This document shows, piece after piece, positions 46,362 to 56,333 of a DNA stretch of 64,000 bases. Source of the DNA: Thuidium tamariscinum. Taxonomy: Eukaryota; Streptophyta; Bryopsida; Hypnales; Thuidiaceae. The notes beneath the pieces were generated by a model that did not search any database, was not told the origin of the DNA, and saw nothing but the letters and a program-made list of their open reading frames with translations. Location: contig OX344753.2 of assembly GCA_947034885.2 (NCBI GenBank), positions 12,524,001-12,588,000 of the forward strand, given 5' to 3'. The position numbers were made by a program, and so were the translations under genes. Each line of letters opens with the position of its first letter. Position 1 is the first letter of the stretch.

Positions 46362-49188
46362 AAGAAATTACACCTTAGCCAATTTGGGACTTTGCAGTCA
46401 TTTTAAAGTTGCATACTAGCAAAACACAGTAATTAAAAAATGATTGCCATCCACGTCAACTTGGTGCCTTGCCCGTCTTCAATGCAAAAAATTGCACCAT
46501 GGACTATTTGAAACCTTCTAGTCATCTCAAAGTCATTTAATAGTAATAAATAGTCATATTTTATGACAAGCAATTAGTCAATAGCATTTTAAATGAATTT
46601 CTACTAATGAATATCTAGTTTCATCCTTTCTCCATCCTTGAGTCATAAGCATGACTACAGAATGACTTTAAAATTGTGAAGAGGGTAGAGTTGGTGCAAT
46701 TATAGAAGCAACAGTCATTGTTTAGTGAAACCGGACATGTAGTCATTTTTGCACATTCATTTATACCTCCAATTTCTTGTAGTGCTATTCAATGTAGAAT
46801 GACCTCAATGTCACTTTACGTGACAAATTGGTAGGTGTTATCTCTTTGCAATGAAATCTATTTCATTTCTTAAAACAAAACAAAACAAAAAAAATTGATC
46901 ATCTATATAAGATAGATACATCCATTTCCACCCTTGTACCAAATTCTATCCTCATCTATCAATGGAGTATGGATTTAAAAAAGAAAATGTGCATTGTTGG
47001 AATACAAAGGAGAAATTCTTAAAGTAGCAAGAATGAATACTTTTATTTTATAGTTCAATCTACATGTCTTTAGGCTAACGTTGACCAGTATATTAATTTT
47101 GCTTTAGTTCTAAAAATGTCAATTTGGAAGTTACTAACAAAGAGTTAGTGAAGCGATTGATGTCAAGAGCTCCATTCAAGGTGATTAATATGATATAATC
47201 AATGAGTTGTGCTAATGGCAAAAAGGTTATTGTACATAACCTAGTTGTACTTTTTTCAATCACAACCTTTGATCTTCATGATCAAAAGATGTAGGAAGTA
47301 AGTTGAAAAGAAAGACGGTTATGAACTCGTCACAACTTGTAATGATAGTGATGACCATTTGCCAATGGGGCAATGCCATGTTAGTGTTGAAAAAGTCAAC
47401 AACCAATTATAAAGTTGTTGTGGACTTGCAAATTACTCCTTTCCCTCACCAATAGAAGACAAATAATAACACATACTAGTAAGTCATTGTGACTTTGTGA
47501 ATAGGGCAATAATCAACCGTAGAATGTTTGAGCTGGGGTTTGAACATCCATTTTGTTGCTAATAAGTGGGCAAACAACGTGGCTATAATTTGGTCAAAAT
47601 AGAAGATTGTCATCTAATATCTTTGGTGAGTGTTTCTTAAGTGTCTATGCAATACATTCACTTTGATGGTGGAAAGACCCAAATTGAAGAACTTGAAAAT
47701 AGTTTAGTAAGAAAGATGCCAAATCCATGGGTAATAAAAGATGAATTTTTAGTATGTTGGGCAATTCCTACCAACTTGCTCTTCATTTGTATTTTTGTCA
47801 TTAAAATCAATATTTTTGAATTTTTGTCCAACTAATGAAATGAAGCTTACTAATTTAGTTTCGACTTTAATTATTGTCATTTCTTGAAATTGGTCATTAA
47901 AAAAGGTTGTTTATTCAAGTATTGTATTCGATGAATGAGAAGTTAGTTAGACTAAACAACACTTGCAAGCTCTTTGTTTTTCATCCAAAATATGGACTTT
48001 GGAGCGCTTATGTTCAAAAACCTTTCATATAAAAAAAAGGAGAATTTCAATTTATTAGCACACATGTATAATGAGTTTGAAAAAGTTATGACAATGATGA
48101 CTTTTGCTATTGTGAGCCACCTTCCAAGCTCTTCATATTTTGCCATATTGCCTCGTTAGGAATGGAAAATGGCACTTGAAGAATATGGAGTGACCAATGG
48201 TGGTTGCATTGGGGCGTGTATTTTAGTGGCCTCGTCGGCATGAAATTGGCGTGCTTGTTCACAGTTGCATAACATTCAGTAGTAAGGCTGGCATTGTCTT
48301 GACTCTACAGTGATGGTGTGGAATATGCTACACCCAGCATTGTTCATAAGTAACTAATTGGTTGGGAGTGGAATATGCCACACCATCACTGTAGAGGCAT
48401 GGCATGCTACTAATTGTTATGTGCATTGGAGGGATTTGAAGCTGCTCAGTCTCATAACTAATACCGTGTTTTTTTTAGTATTTTTTTTATATACAAATGA
48501 AACGGAATTTCATTGCAAGGAACTTAAACCGTGTTTGAGGCATCATGCGCAGAACACCAGTACCTGACAGAGGAGTGCCAGATTAGAAGTTGGAAAATTG
48601 CACCAGTGGTCTGTTTGTCTGGGGTGGGTAGTTGTCTGTCCTCTCCGCCAGGGCCGCTGCTCGCGGCTGGTGGCTTTGCCTGTACTTTTTTTTTGGCAAT
48701 GAAATTCCGTTTCGTTTGTGCACGCCACACCCAAAAAAAATGCACCTCTTGAACTTATTACAAGGTTGGATCTCGTTACGGTGTCTTGTCACTCTTGTGT
48801 TGTGCCATGCATCAGGACACTTGTGGCTGGTGTTCTGTAAGCTTATTTGACCTCTGGCAATGAAATTCCGTTTCATTTGTATTTAAGAAAAAGAAAGTTG
48901 GATCTCGTTTGGTATCTCGATCAACAGATTGACTGGTTGCACTCCACCTGCATTAAGATTGCTGACAAATCTCACCAAACTCAGCGTTACGATGCATTGG
49001 TTCCCTGGAGGAATACCGACAGATCTGAGCTTGGAAACTAATCTTGACTCTTGAGCACCTCAACACTCTGTGACTCGCACCGACCTACGTGGCTACCTTA
49101 CTGGCAACTTTCAACTTGACCAAGCTGTAAGAGCTTGACCTGTCCGCCAATGAATTGAGGAGGTACTGTTCCTGACGATTTGGGTGGG
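46362..49188 (+). repeat. Tandem duplication unit 2 (2,827 bp)
   Basis: Copy of 43493-46319. It begins inside the CACTA element, so it holds only a truncated right end of that element (46362-46784). It continues past 49188 into the rest of the LRR pseudogene, so this is the original right context. Confidence 0.93.
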
Positions 49189-50066
49189 TGTTCATCGTTG
49201 GAACTGTTGGACTTCTCCCGCAATTGCTTCACAGGTGATATTCCAAAGTTTCTGGGCAACTTTTCTAGTCTAGTGACTTTGAATTTATCAAGCAATAGGC
49301 TCAACGACGGTACTGCTGATTTATGAAGTCTTATCCAGGATTCAAAACTGGAAACCCTCCTCATAGGACAAACCAATTTATCGGGATTTTACCTTTGGAC
49401 TTCACCAAGAGGCCAAGTTTGAAATATTTTTCTGTTCCCGACAACAAGCTAACAGGTAGGACTCCAATTGCCTTTGGAAGCCTCAACTCTAGCCTTGTGC
49501 TTGTGGATTTCAGCCGAAACAAGTTTATAGGAGGGTTCCCTTCGCAAGTGGATGGCTCTCATCTCTCTGAGCTTCATGTCCTTTTGTTTTGTTTTCCCAC
49601 AATGAGGTCAAAGGATCAGCTCCTTCATGGTTTGCAAGTGCTGGAGCTTGTCCCTCAACGAGTTCATCGGCTCCATTCCCGAAACTTTGGGTAATATGGG
49701 TGGGCCCAAAGTGCAATCCACTGACAACACACGTACTTTCACCAGGTTTGGGTTCTCACGAACGGTGACCTCTCAGTCTCTCACTGTGTACGTACAGCGT
49801 TGGTGCCTCGCGCTCTAGCCAGAGGAGAACAGCAGTAGCTCGCTGTTGAGCTGCCGTTGGGAAGTTGGAAATTGCACCAGTCTTACGAGGTTGGATGTCG
49901 GTTGGTTTCCCAGCAGATTCACTGGCATGGTTCCACTCCGCCTACTCTAGGAACGCTGACAAACCTTGCCAAACTCAGTCGGCATTACGGTGCATTGCAC
50001 AGCCAGCAATTTCAGCCAACGCTAAAAATTACTCGTATTAGACAGCCATGGAGATTGACACCCTAA
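48883..50066 (+). pseudogene. LRR receptor-like protein pseudogene
   Basis: Leucine-rich repeats are readable in shifting frames: ELLDFSRNCFTGDIPKFLGN and SSLVTLNLSSNRLND (49198-49310), then SLNEFIGSIPETLGN (about 49645-49690) and NCTSLTRLDVG...TLGTLTNLAKLS (about 49870-49980). Many stops and frameshifts separate them. Family resemblance is to extracellular LRRs of receptor-like proteins/kinases; no kinase was found. Confidence 0.65.
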
Positions 50067-50562
50067 ACCCTAAATATTTAACAAAACTGAAAACATATGA
50101 ACAAAGAAATTTCAGATGCTCCGAAAATCTAATCTTGAAAAACACACTTGTTAGTCAGGGTGGTTTTTTTTCGGTTTTTGGACAAGTGGTGATGTGGCCT
50201 TCCTTCCAAGAAGGTTTTAAGTTGATTGTCTCCTTAACTTAGGGGACTTTAATTGAAGCAGGCCAATTTTGAGTATACAATTTTGAATATGTAATTTTTG
50301 TATGCAATTTTGGCTTTGCATGACAAATAAAACGAGGTTTTAGGAGCATGTTGGCAATGGTGTAGAGGGCTATTATTTATGTCTGGCATTTTTTGTCACA
50401 TTTACCCTCATTTTTTTCTTTAGGCTTGAAACTGAACATTTTTATTTTTTTTGGAGGAAATTGGGCATTTAATTGAAAAAAAACAAACCTGCTTGTTACG
50501 TAAAGAAATGAAATATTACCAACGCTGCAATCAAGAATATCTTTTCAGGCCTTGAACATTTG
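50067..50562. other. Spacer between two convergent LRR remnants
   Basis: AT-rich, no gene. It begins just after a short telomere-like stretch (CCCTAAACCCTAAA near 50060), which is too short to be more than chance or a repair scar. Confidence 0.4.
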
Positions 50563-51236
50563 TTAGTCTCTCGGACGGAACAAGCCATAAGCAGGTTGGA
50601 CCTTGGCAGAGGCTCTTCTCTTCTTAGCTGCTCCAAACACAAAGGCATGAGCTGGGGCCCAAAGAAGAGTTATCGTGGCCACAATGTAGAAGCCAACAGC
50701 TGCTCCAATTCCAAAACCCGGGAATGAAATGTAATCCGAGACCCTGATTTTTTTTCCGAGAGAATCCACATTCTCAGCAGCACATGGCCTCTGTATCACG
50801 TTTCCACACAAACCCGGATTCCCTGGCAAATAATCGGAGTTTGAGTATGAAAAATATTGGGCTCCAGAGGGAATCGCACCGCTGAAATTGTTCAGAAACA
50901 CTTTGAGTATGCTCAAGGAAGATGGCAACTTAGAAGGAAGGGGTCCACTGAGCCTATTTTGGGATACGTCAAGAGTTTCCAAGGCCGCCAAGAATTGAAC
51001 AGCTGCCCAAAGATTTCCATCAAATCTGTTGTTCGATAAATTCAGGTACTGCAGACCAACAAGTTCTGCAATTCCTATGGGAATCTCTCCCTGCAACGCA
51101 TTTAAAGACAGGTCCAAAAACGATGCTGCCTACGGAAACAAGAAGTTGGGAGATATGTAATCGGTGAGCTTGTTGAAGGACAAGTCCAACACTTGCAAGC
51201 TCTTCAAGTTTCCAAACCATGAAGGAATGGGTCCGT
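50563..51236 (-). pseudogene. 3' end of an LRR receptor-like protein gene, cut at the duplication junction
   Basis: Uninterrupted from about 51117 to 50563 (184 codons): LRRs (LDLSLNALQGEIP, LQYLNLSNNRFDG, LETLDVSQNRLSGPLP), the typical juxtamembrane IPSGAQ...GNPGLCG motif, a transmembrane helix (GFGIGAAVGFYIVATITLLW) and a short basic tail without kinase. This is the C-terminal layout of receptor-like proteins. Upstream, PSWFGNLKSLQVLDLSFNKL continues the same gene beyond an in-frame TAG (about 51132) until 51237, where HD2-derived sequence begins. Hence 5'-truncated. Confidence 0.75.
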
Positions 51237-51708
51237 AATATTATCAACAACACCTAGTAATATTTTGTTAACTGTAGAAGTTGTCCTACTTCGTATATTA
51301 AGCATGGGTGCAGTGATGAACTCAATATCTCGTTAAACTGAGCCAGGAAGGCCTGAGGAAAATCTATCCATTCCATGTTTCTGAGCACCCATTCCGAAGT
51401 TTAGAGATTTGTAGCCCCTTTTGGTCTTGTTGTTGACTGTGTCAATACTTATTGGGAAGGAACACTTACATCTCGTTAATCTGAGCTTTCTAGGCCTGAA
51501 GAGATTTGATCATTTAATTTTACTGAGCAGTCACTGTCATGCAGTTGCATCCATTTCTGTTGGTTGCCGGGAACGCCTCTCAGTTGATTACTTGAGAAAA
51601 GATTTCGTTTGGGTTGGATATTGAAAGTAGTGCTTGTAATAAAACTTGTGCAGGACGTTTACTACCGAGTCAGCTTTGAGTCAACACGCGGCAGCTAAAC
51701 ATAAGTAA
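51237..51708 (+). pseudogene. HD2 3' fragment (last intron part and terminal exon)
   Basis: Duplicate of the HD2 last intron and exon. The terminal exon 51654-51708 still reads RTFTTESALSQHAAAKHK-stop after an intact acceptor (CTTGTGCAG), but the first Cys pair of the zinc finger and everything upstream are missing. Not a functional HD2 gene. Confidence 0.85.
51306..51390 (+). ncRNA. Duplicated box C/D snoRNA candidate outside an HD2 host gene
   Basis: Copy of 27870-27954 with everything kept: stem GGGTGC / GCACCC, C box GTGATGA, D' CTGA, D CTGA (51381-51384) and the same D' guide. Only about 70 bp separate it from the junction at 51237, so expression would need a new promoter or host transcript. 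Confidence 0.65.
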
Positions 51709-52195
51709 AGGCTTGTCGTGAGAGTGGATTTGTAGAGTTTGGTTTTGGGTTATGGTGAGAGTCTGGTGGACCCTCTCCTGAAGATAGGGGCGGTTCTGGA
51801 AATTATTTAAAGAGATCATAGCTGAAGTAGAGAAGCGGTAGCAAGACACGTAGAGAAAGGAGGTATCTTGTAGATTGTTTGATGAGAGGGATTCCCACAA
51901 GTTTTGATATACCATGGCTGTTGCTGAACCTTCGTAGACTTTTTAGTGATGTGGAAGCCATTTATACTGCTGAAGACGGAGTTGTGAACAACCAAATTTT
52001 TTTGGCTGTAAACTACAATTTGTGAGTTAGAACTTCATATGAAAGCGTATTTATTTTTGTTTTACGGCATTTCGTCTGGTACCGTTCTAAATTTGATTTT
52101 GTCTGATTATGTCTGATTATGTCAAGTCGTTTGAACTTGAGATCTTTGAATATAGAGTTTGTCGAAGAGGAGGCTTATAACTTAGATCTATGCTG

Positions 52196-53303
52196 TACAA
52201 TACCTGGTAACTCTCATTTGTCCCCCTATTCTACCATTCAAAAGAAAATCGCAGAATGTATCATATGATCAACAATTTTCATATTGCATGATTAATGTTC
52301 AATTATTACACCATCTTGATGATGCTTATCAAATTTGGGTTTTCGAAAACCAATGCTCCATACCATTTAATGATTCTATAATATAATGCATTGAAACTCA
52401 AATTTTTAAAAATAGATATTTCTTTATTGTAAATAGATTTTGCTATTTGACCTTCACATTGTTGCTGATATTTACACTTGACCATGAAGGTACAATTTCT
52501 CTCCTAAAATCTAATTATAATGAAGAAATATCTAATTTTCAAAATTTGAACATTGTGACCCTAGCTTTTAAAATTGTTGTAAAAAAATTCTAAAACTTTT
52601 TGGAGATGCTTATATTAGTCAAAGAAAAGATGTGTGTATCAATATTTCCTACATATAAGGGCAAAACACCCATTCCCGCACCTGTTCCTTCCAGTGGACC
52701 ATAGATTCACCCAAACATGTCCCTAGAGTGTAGTTAATGTGTTTGCTACATGTGTGATTGTAATTTGCTGACACAGTTGAATGACACATAAGAAAATCTA
52801 GTTGGCTCAGAGCTGATTTTCGTAGGGTTTAGTTTTGGGGGCACCTACAGGACGGTTCCGCAGGTCTAGGGAGCCAATACTTTGAAAATTTGTAGAAATT
52901 ACATATTGTGTCCAAAAAATCTAATTTTTTTTTAATATTCATGATTTTCACTCGTTAATACTACAAAAATATCATTATTAGAAAACTCTGCCTCCAACTA
53001 TGCTGAATTCCTTATTTGGACAGTTTTGGGTGTTTCCATTGTATATGCAATCAAATTAAGAGAATTAATCACCAATGGTTTTCATTAAATTATCATGTAA
53101 AACTATAAATTTTAAATGAAATAATTTACTGTAAATGGAATTTTACTTTTTTTAAATTCAAGTTCAATATATTTGATTGGAATTGTATAAGAATTTAATG
53201 TTTATAATGCACGACAAAAAAATTACCATTATATTCTATATTATACAAAACTCATTGGAATGGTAGAATAGGGAGGAGAATTGGAGAATTGTTGGATACT
53301 GTA
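52196..53303. mobile_element. TIR element with a TA core, copy 2 of 3
   Basis: Paralogue of 28770-29509 (TACAATACC...TACTGTA), lengthened by the insertion 52658-53043 in its TA core. Confidence 0.6.
52658..53043 (+). mobile_element. Dispersed MITE-like repeat, copy 2 of 3 (absent from segment A)
   Basis: Begins AGGGCAAAACACCCATTCCC and ends GGGTGTTTCCATTG(TA), a weak inverted repeat around AAACACCC. It is flanked by TATA on both sides and absent from the matching place at about 29244. Relatives at 9831-10206 and 61176-61920. Confidence 0.7.
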
Positions 53304-53573
53304 TAGTTGGGTCTAATTCATCAACAAATTGCCTATTGTGCCATTCCAAATTTCTATTGTATAATATAGAATAGAACTGATTTTTTGACTTGTATAATTA
53401 ACATTCAAGTCTTATGTAATTTCAATCATGTATACTAAATTTTCGTTTCAAGAAATCAAATTTCCATTTTTGGTGAATTTTTTCATTGAATTTATATAGT
53501 TGTGTATGATAATTCATTAGAAAACATTAGTAATGAATCTTTTAAATATGATTGTGGAGGTGTGTAGGGCATC

Positions 53574-53640
53574 CCTATCTATCTACCTACCTACCTACCT
53601 ACCTACCTACCTACCTACCTACCTACCTATCTATCTATTT
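53574..53640 (+). repeat. CTAC/CTAT tetranucleotide microsatellite
   Basis: About 16 tetranucleotide units, mostly CTAC with CTAT at the edges. The matching place in segment A (near 29660) has only CTATATGTATATC. Confidence 0.95.
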
Positions 53641-54250
53641 AAGATATAGCTTGTTAAATAATAAAAATACAATCTAGGAAGAACTTATGATGAGGTGTAA
53701 TATGATCAAACTTTGTAAAATAATTATCTTTACATATTTTAGTTAGATTTTGGCAAGGTAATTGTACTACCATGCTCAAATGTACAAAATTAAATATAGC
53801 ATGAAGGTCAAATAACAAAATCTAAATTATAAATCAATTATAGTGTGAGGGTAACAATAATAGACCTTTCTTGAAATACCATTCTTGAATTGAATTGATT
53901 TTTTTCTCCAATTATTGACTTTCTCCATCCAATTTCATCGACTTTCTCATCCAAATCTATTTCATTGAAGTTTTTCCCTTTTTCGTCCAAATCTAGTGCT
54001 CCCATCTTGCTTCTTTGCTTTGCTCATGTACTAGGGATGTTGGCTGCAATATTCATTATATGCCTCCCCTTCGACAATGAAAAGTTGAAAACTTTGGGGA
54101 TTATGATGAACTTGAGTTTCTAAGAAAATAATCAGATGAGATCAAGAGTTGGATTGTTGGTGTGTAGTTGTGTAGAACAGCTCATTTAAAGTAGGGCTAC
54201 ATTTTTTTCATTTTTTATTGTGGCGATAGAGAATGGATAGTGGTCCTTAA

Positions 54251-54967
54251 CCCCTAAGCGCTGCCGGCGCCAATTTTTGGCATTTGGCAGGCTTCATAGG
54301 GGTCCAAGAGGATATGAACAGTAGTTTTTTTTCTTCATTTTATTTTAGTGATCTTTCATGTTGAGTTGTAAAGAGTCTCCAATTGAGTTTTTAGTCTAAC
54401 TAATGTTTGTTTTTAAGTAGTTGAGAAGTAATTAGAGAAAACGGATTACAAAATTTGCCATTTTAGTGTATTTTGAGAAATTGACAAAATCTGAAATTTC
54501 TCCTTGAAAATGACATTTTCTGAGTTAGAGCCCAACTAATGAAATGAAGGTCCTCTCCTCCAGTTTCTACTCCAATTGAAATTTTGTAAAAATGAATATT
54601 TTATTGCACTTTGCACTTTGGCTGTATTTTTAATGTCCATTACTTTCTAGTTATAGATGTACACGGTAAATTAGTTTACACCATGATGATTTTCACTGTA
54701 ATGTTCGCACATGGTGAAATTTTCAGATTTTTTGAGGTTATTTTCGATTTGATATGATTTTTCCTTCAGTTTTCCTTCAAAAAATTTCAGAAAATACAAT
54801 TTTCCTCAAAAAAATCTGAAATTTCTGTGAAGTACAGAGGACATGCAGTTTCATCTCTGAAAAATAAAAATAAAAATTTTCATATGCATCTGATTACAAA
54901 ATGGCAACAAACTAAGTGGCAGAGAGTGCGGCCTAAAACCAATGGTCATAGGCCGGACGTTTCAGGG
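54251..54967. mobile_element. TTAA-flanked piggyBac-like MITE, 717 bp (absent from segment A)
   Basis: TTAA (54247-54250) CCCCTAAGCGCTGCCGGCG ... GGCCGGACGTTTCAGGG TTAA (54968-54971). Segment A has one TTAA here (32153-32156, GTGCTTAAAATTTC), i.e. the exact empty site. No coding frame. Confidence 0.88.
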
Positions 54968-55175
54968 TTAAAATTTCAACATTCATTTACATATTAGATA
55001 GAAAATATCATTTTAGCACATCTCACATGTCCTTCTATTTTCATCCACAATCTAGCAATTTCATTCAATATTCTTATAGAAATCAAAGGTTTTTGGTAAA
55101 AAAATTTATGATTTGTTGCCATATTTTAGTCAAATTATTTTATTGGATACAATCTAGCACCAAGAAGCCAAAAGA
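54968..55175 (+). repeat. Dispersed AT-rich repeat, copy 4 of 4
   Basis: Paralogue of 32150-32355; ends at GCCAAAAGATAAAA, where segment A has its 964-bp insertion. Confidence 0.55.
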
Positions 55176-56333
55176 TAAAACCCTGATTTTATTTATTTTC
55201 CGAGTAACATACTGCTAACTATCTGAATGTCTGGTTGATACTTGATACGAACTAGTGATGTGAGACATGGAACAAATATTTCGATAAAATGGCTGTATTC
55301 ATATGCCATTTTACCACTCATTTTCTATCACTGGTATAGATTTCAAACCGCACATTCTCAAATCTAGGAGAGGTATACATTTCAGACCACACAGTCTAAC
55401 CCTAAAAGTGCCAAGTTAGCGGTATACTGCCATTCTAACTACATTCTTGTTACGGTTGCTTCTTTCAAATAATGATTTCTGTTTTGCGACCTTCTTTAAC
55501 TCTTCCAAATTCAATCGTTTTAATCGAATAGAGACTGATGGGACCAGTCACTTTCAGCTTTTACGGGTTAAGACATTCGATTACTTGCAGTTCATTTCAG
55601 GCATGGATCTGTGTTGAGCAACGTCTTTGAGACACAGGATCGGAGCAGCCGCTGTGCACACAGATGGAAACTCAGTCTGTTTTTGAGTTGAGAAATTGCT
55701 TCTTGAGTTTCAAGAACTTACGACATTGATGTCATGTAATTATGGCTCTCTTCTCTGTGCAACAACGCTACCGAAATGGGAAGATTTACAACATGAAACA
55801 TGCCCCGATTGAGATCGAGGATCAGAATGGAGGTGCCGAATCTTTTATTCAAATGGGTATGCAATCGACGAAGTCAAATTCATCAAGGTACAGCACAACA
55901 CAGATCTGAATATTTCTCTTGTTGCCAAGAATTCATCACTGGATGAATTGAGGAACAAGTTGAGCACACCCAATATGATGAAGAGATCTTGGCGATGAAT
56001 GTCTGTATACATGCTGAATTTCATTGAAATAGGGATATTCCATGTGCCGTTTTCAGACTGCAATTTGAACCGTAAGAGTGATACCTAGGACTTATGTAGA
56101 TTTCAAACATCTAGGATGAATAGAGACCAGTCGGAAACCATGCGCGCGGTCTAAACCTCAAAAACGCCAAAGTTACGAACTTTACCATATGCTCGCCTGC
56201 TCCCCGACTGAAACATCGGAGGTTGGCACTTGGCAGAGTAGTTCAGAGTGAATCTTGCCCAGCGTCGATGACGTGGGCGTCGTCAGACTTCAAAGACGTT
56301 GAAACCGAACGTATCATTGCCAAGTGAGAGTCT

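Noticed and set aside
45622..49188. LTR retrotransposon, suggested by the long direct repeats
   Set aside because: The repeats are adjacent with a 42-bp joint, have no TG...CA ends or primer-binding site, and contain no gag or pol.
50056..50075. Interstitial telomere
   Set aside because: Only about two CCCTAAA units; too short to support.
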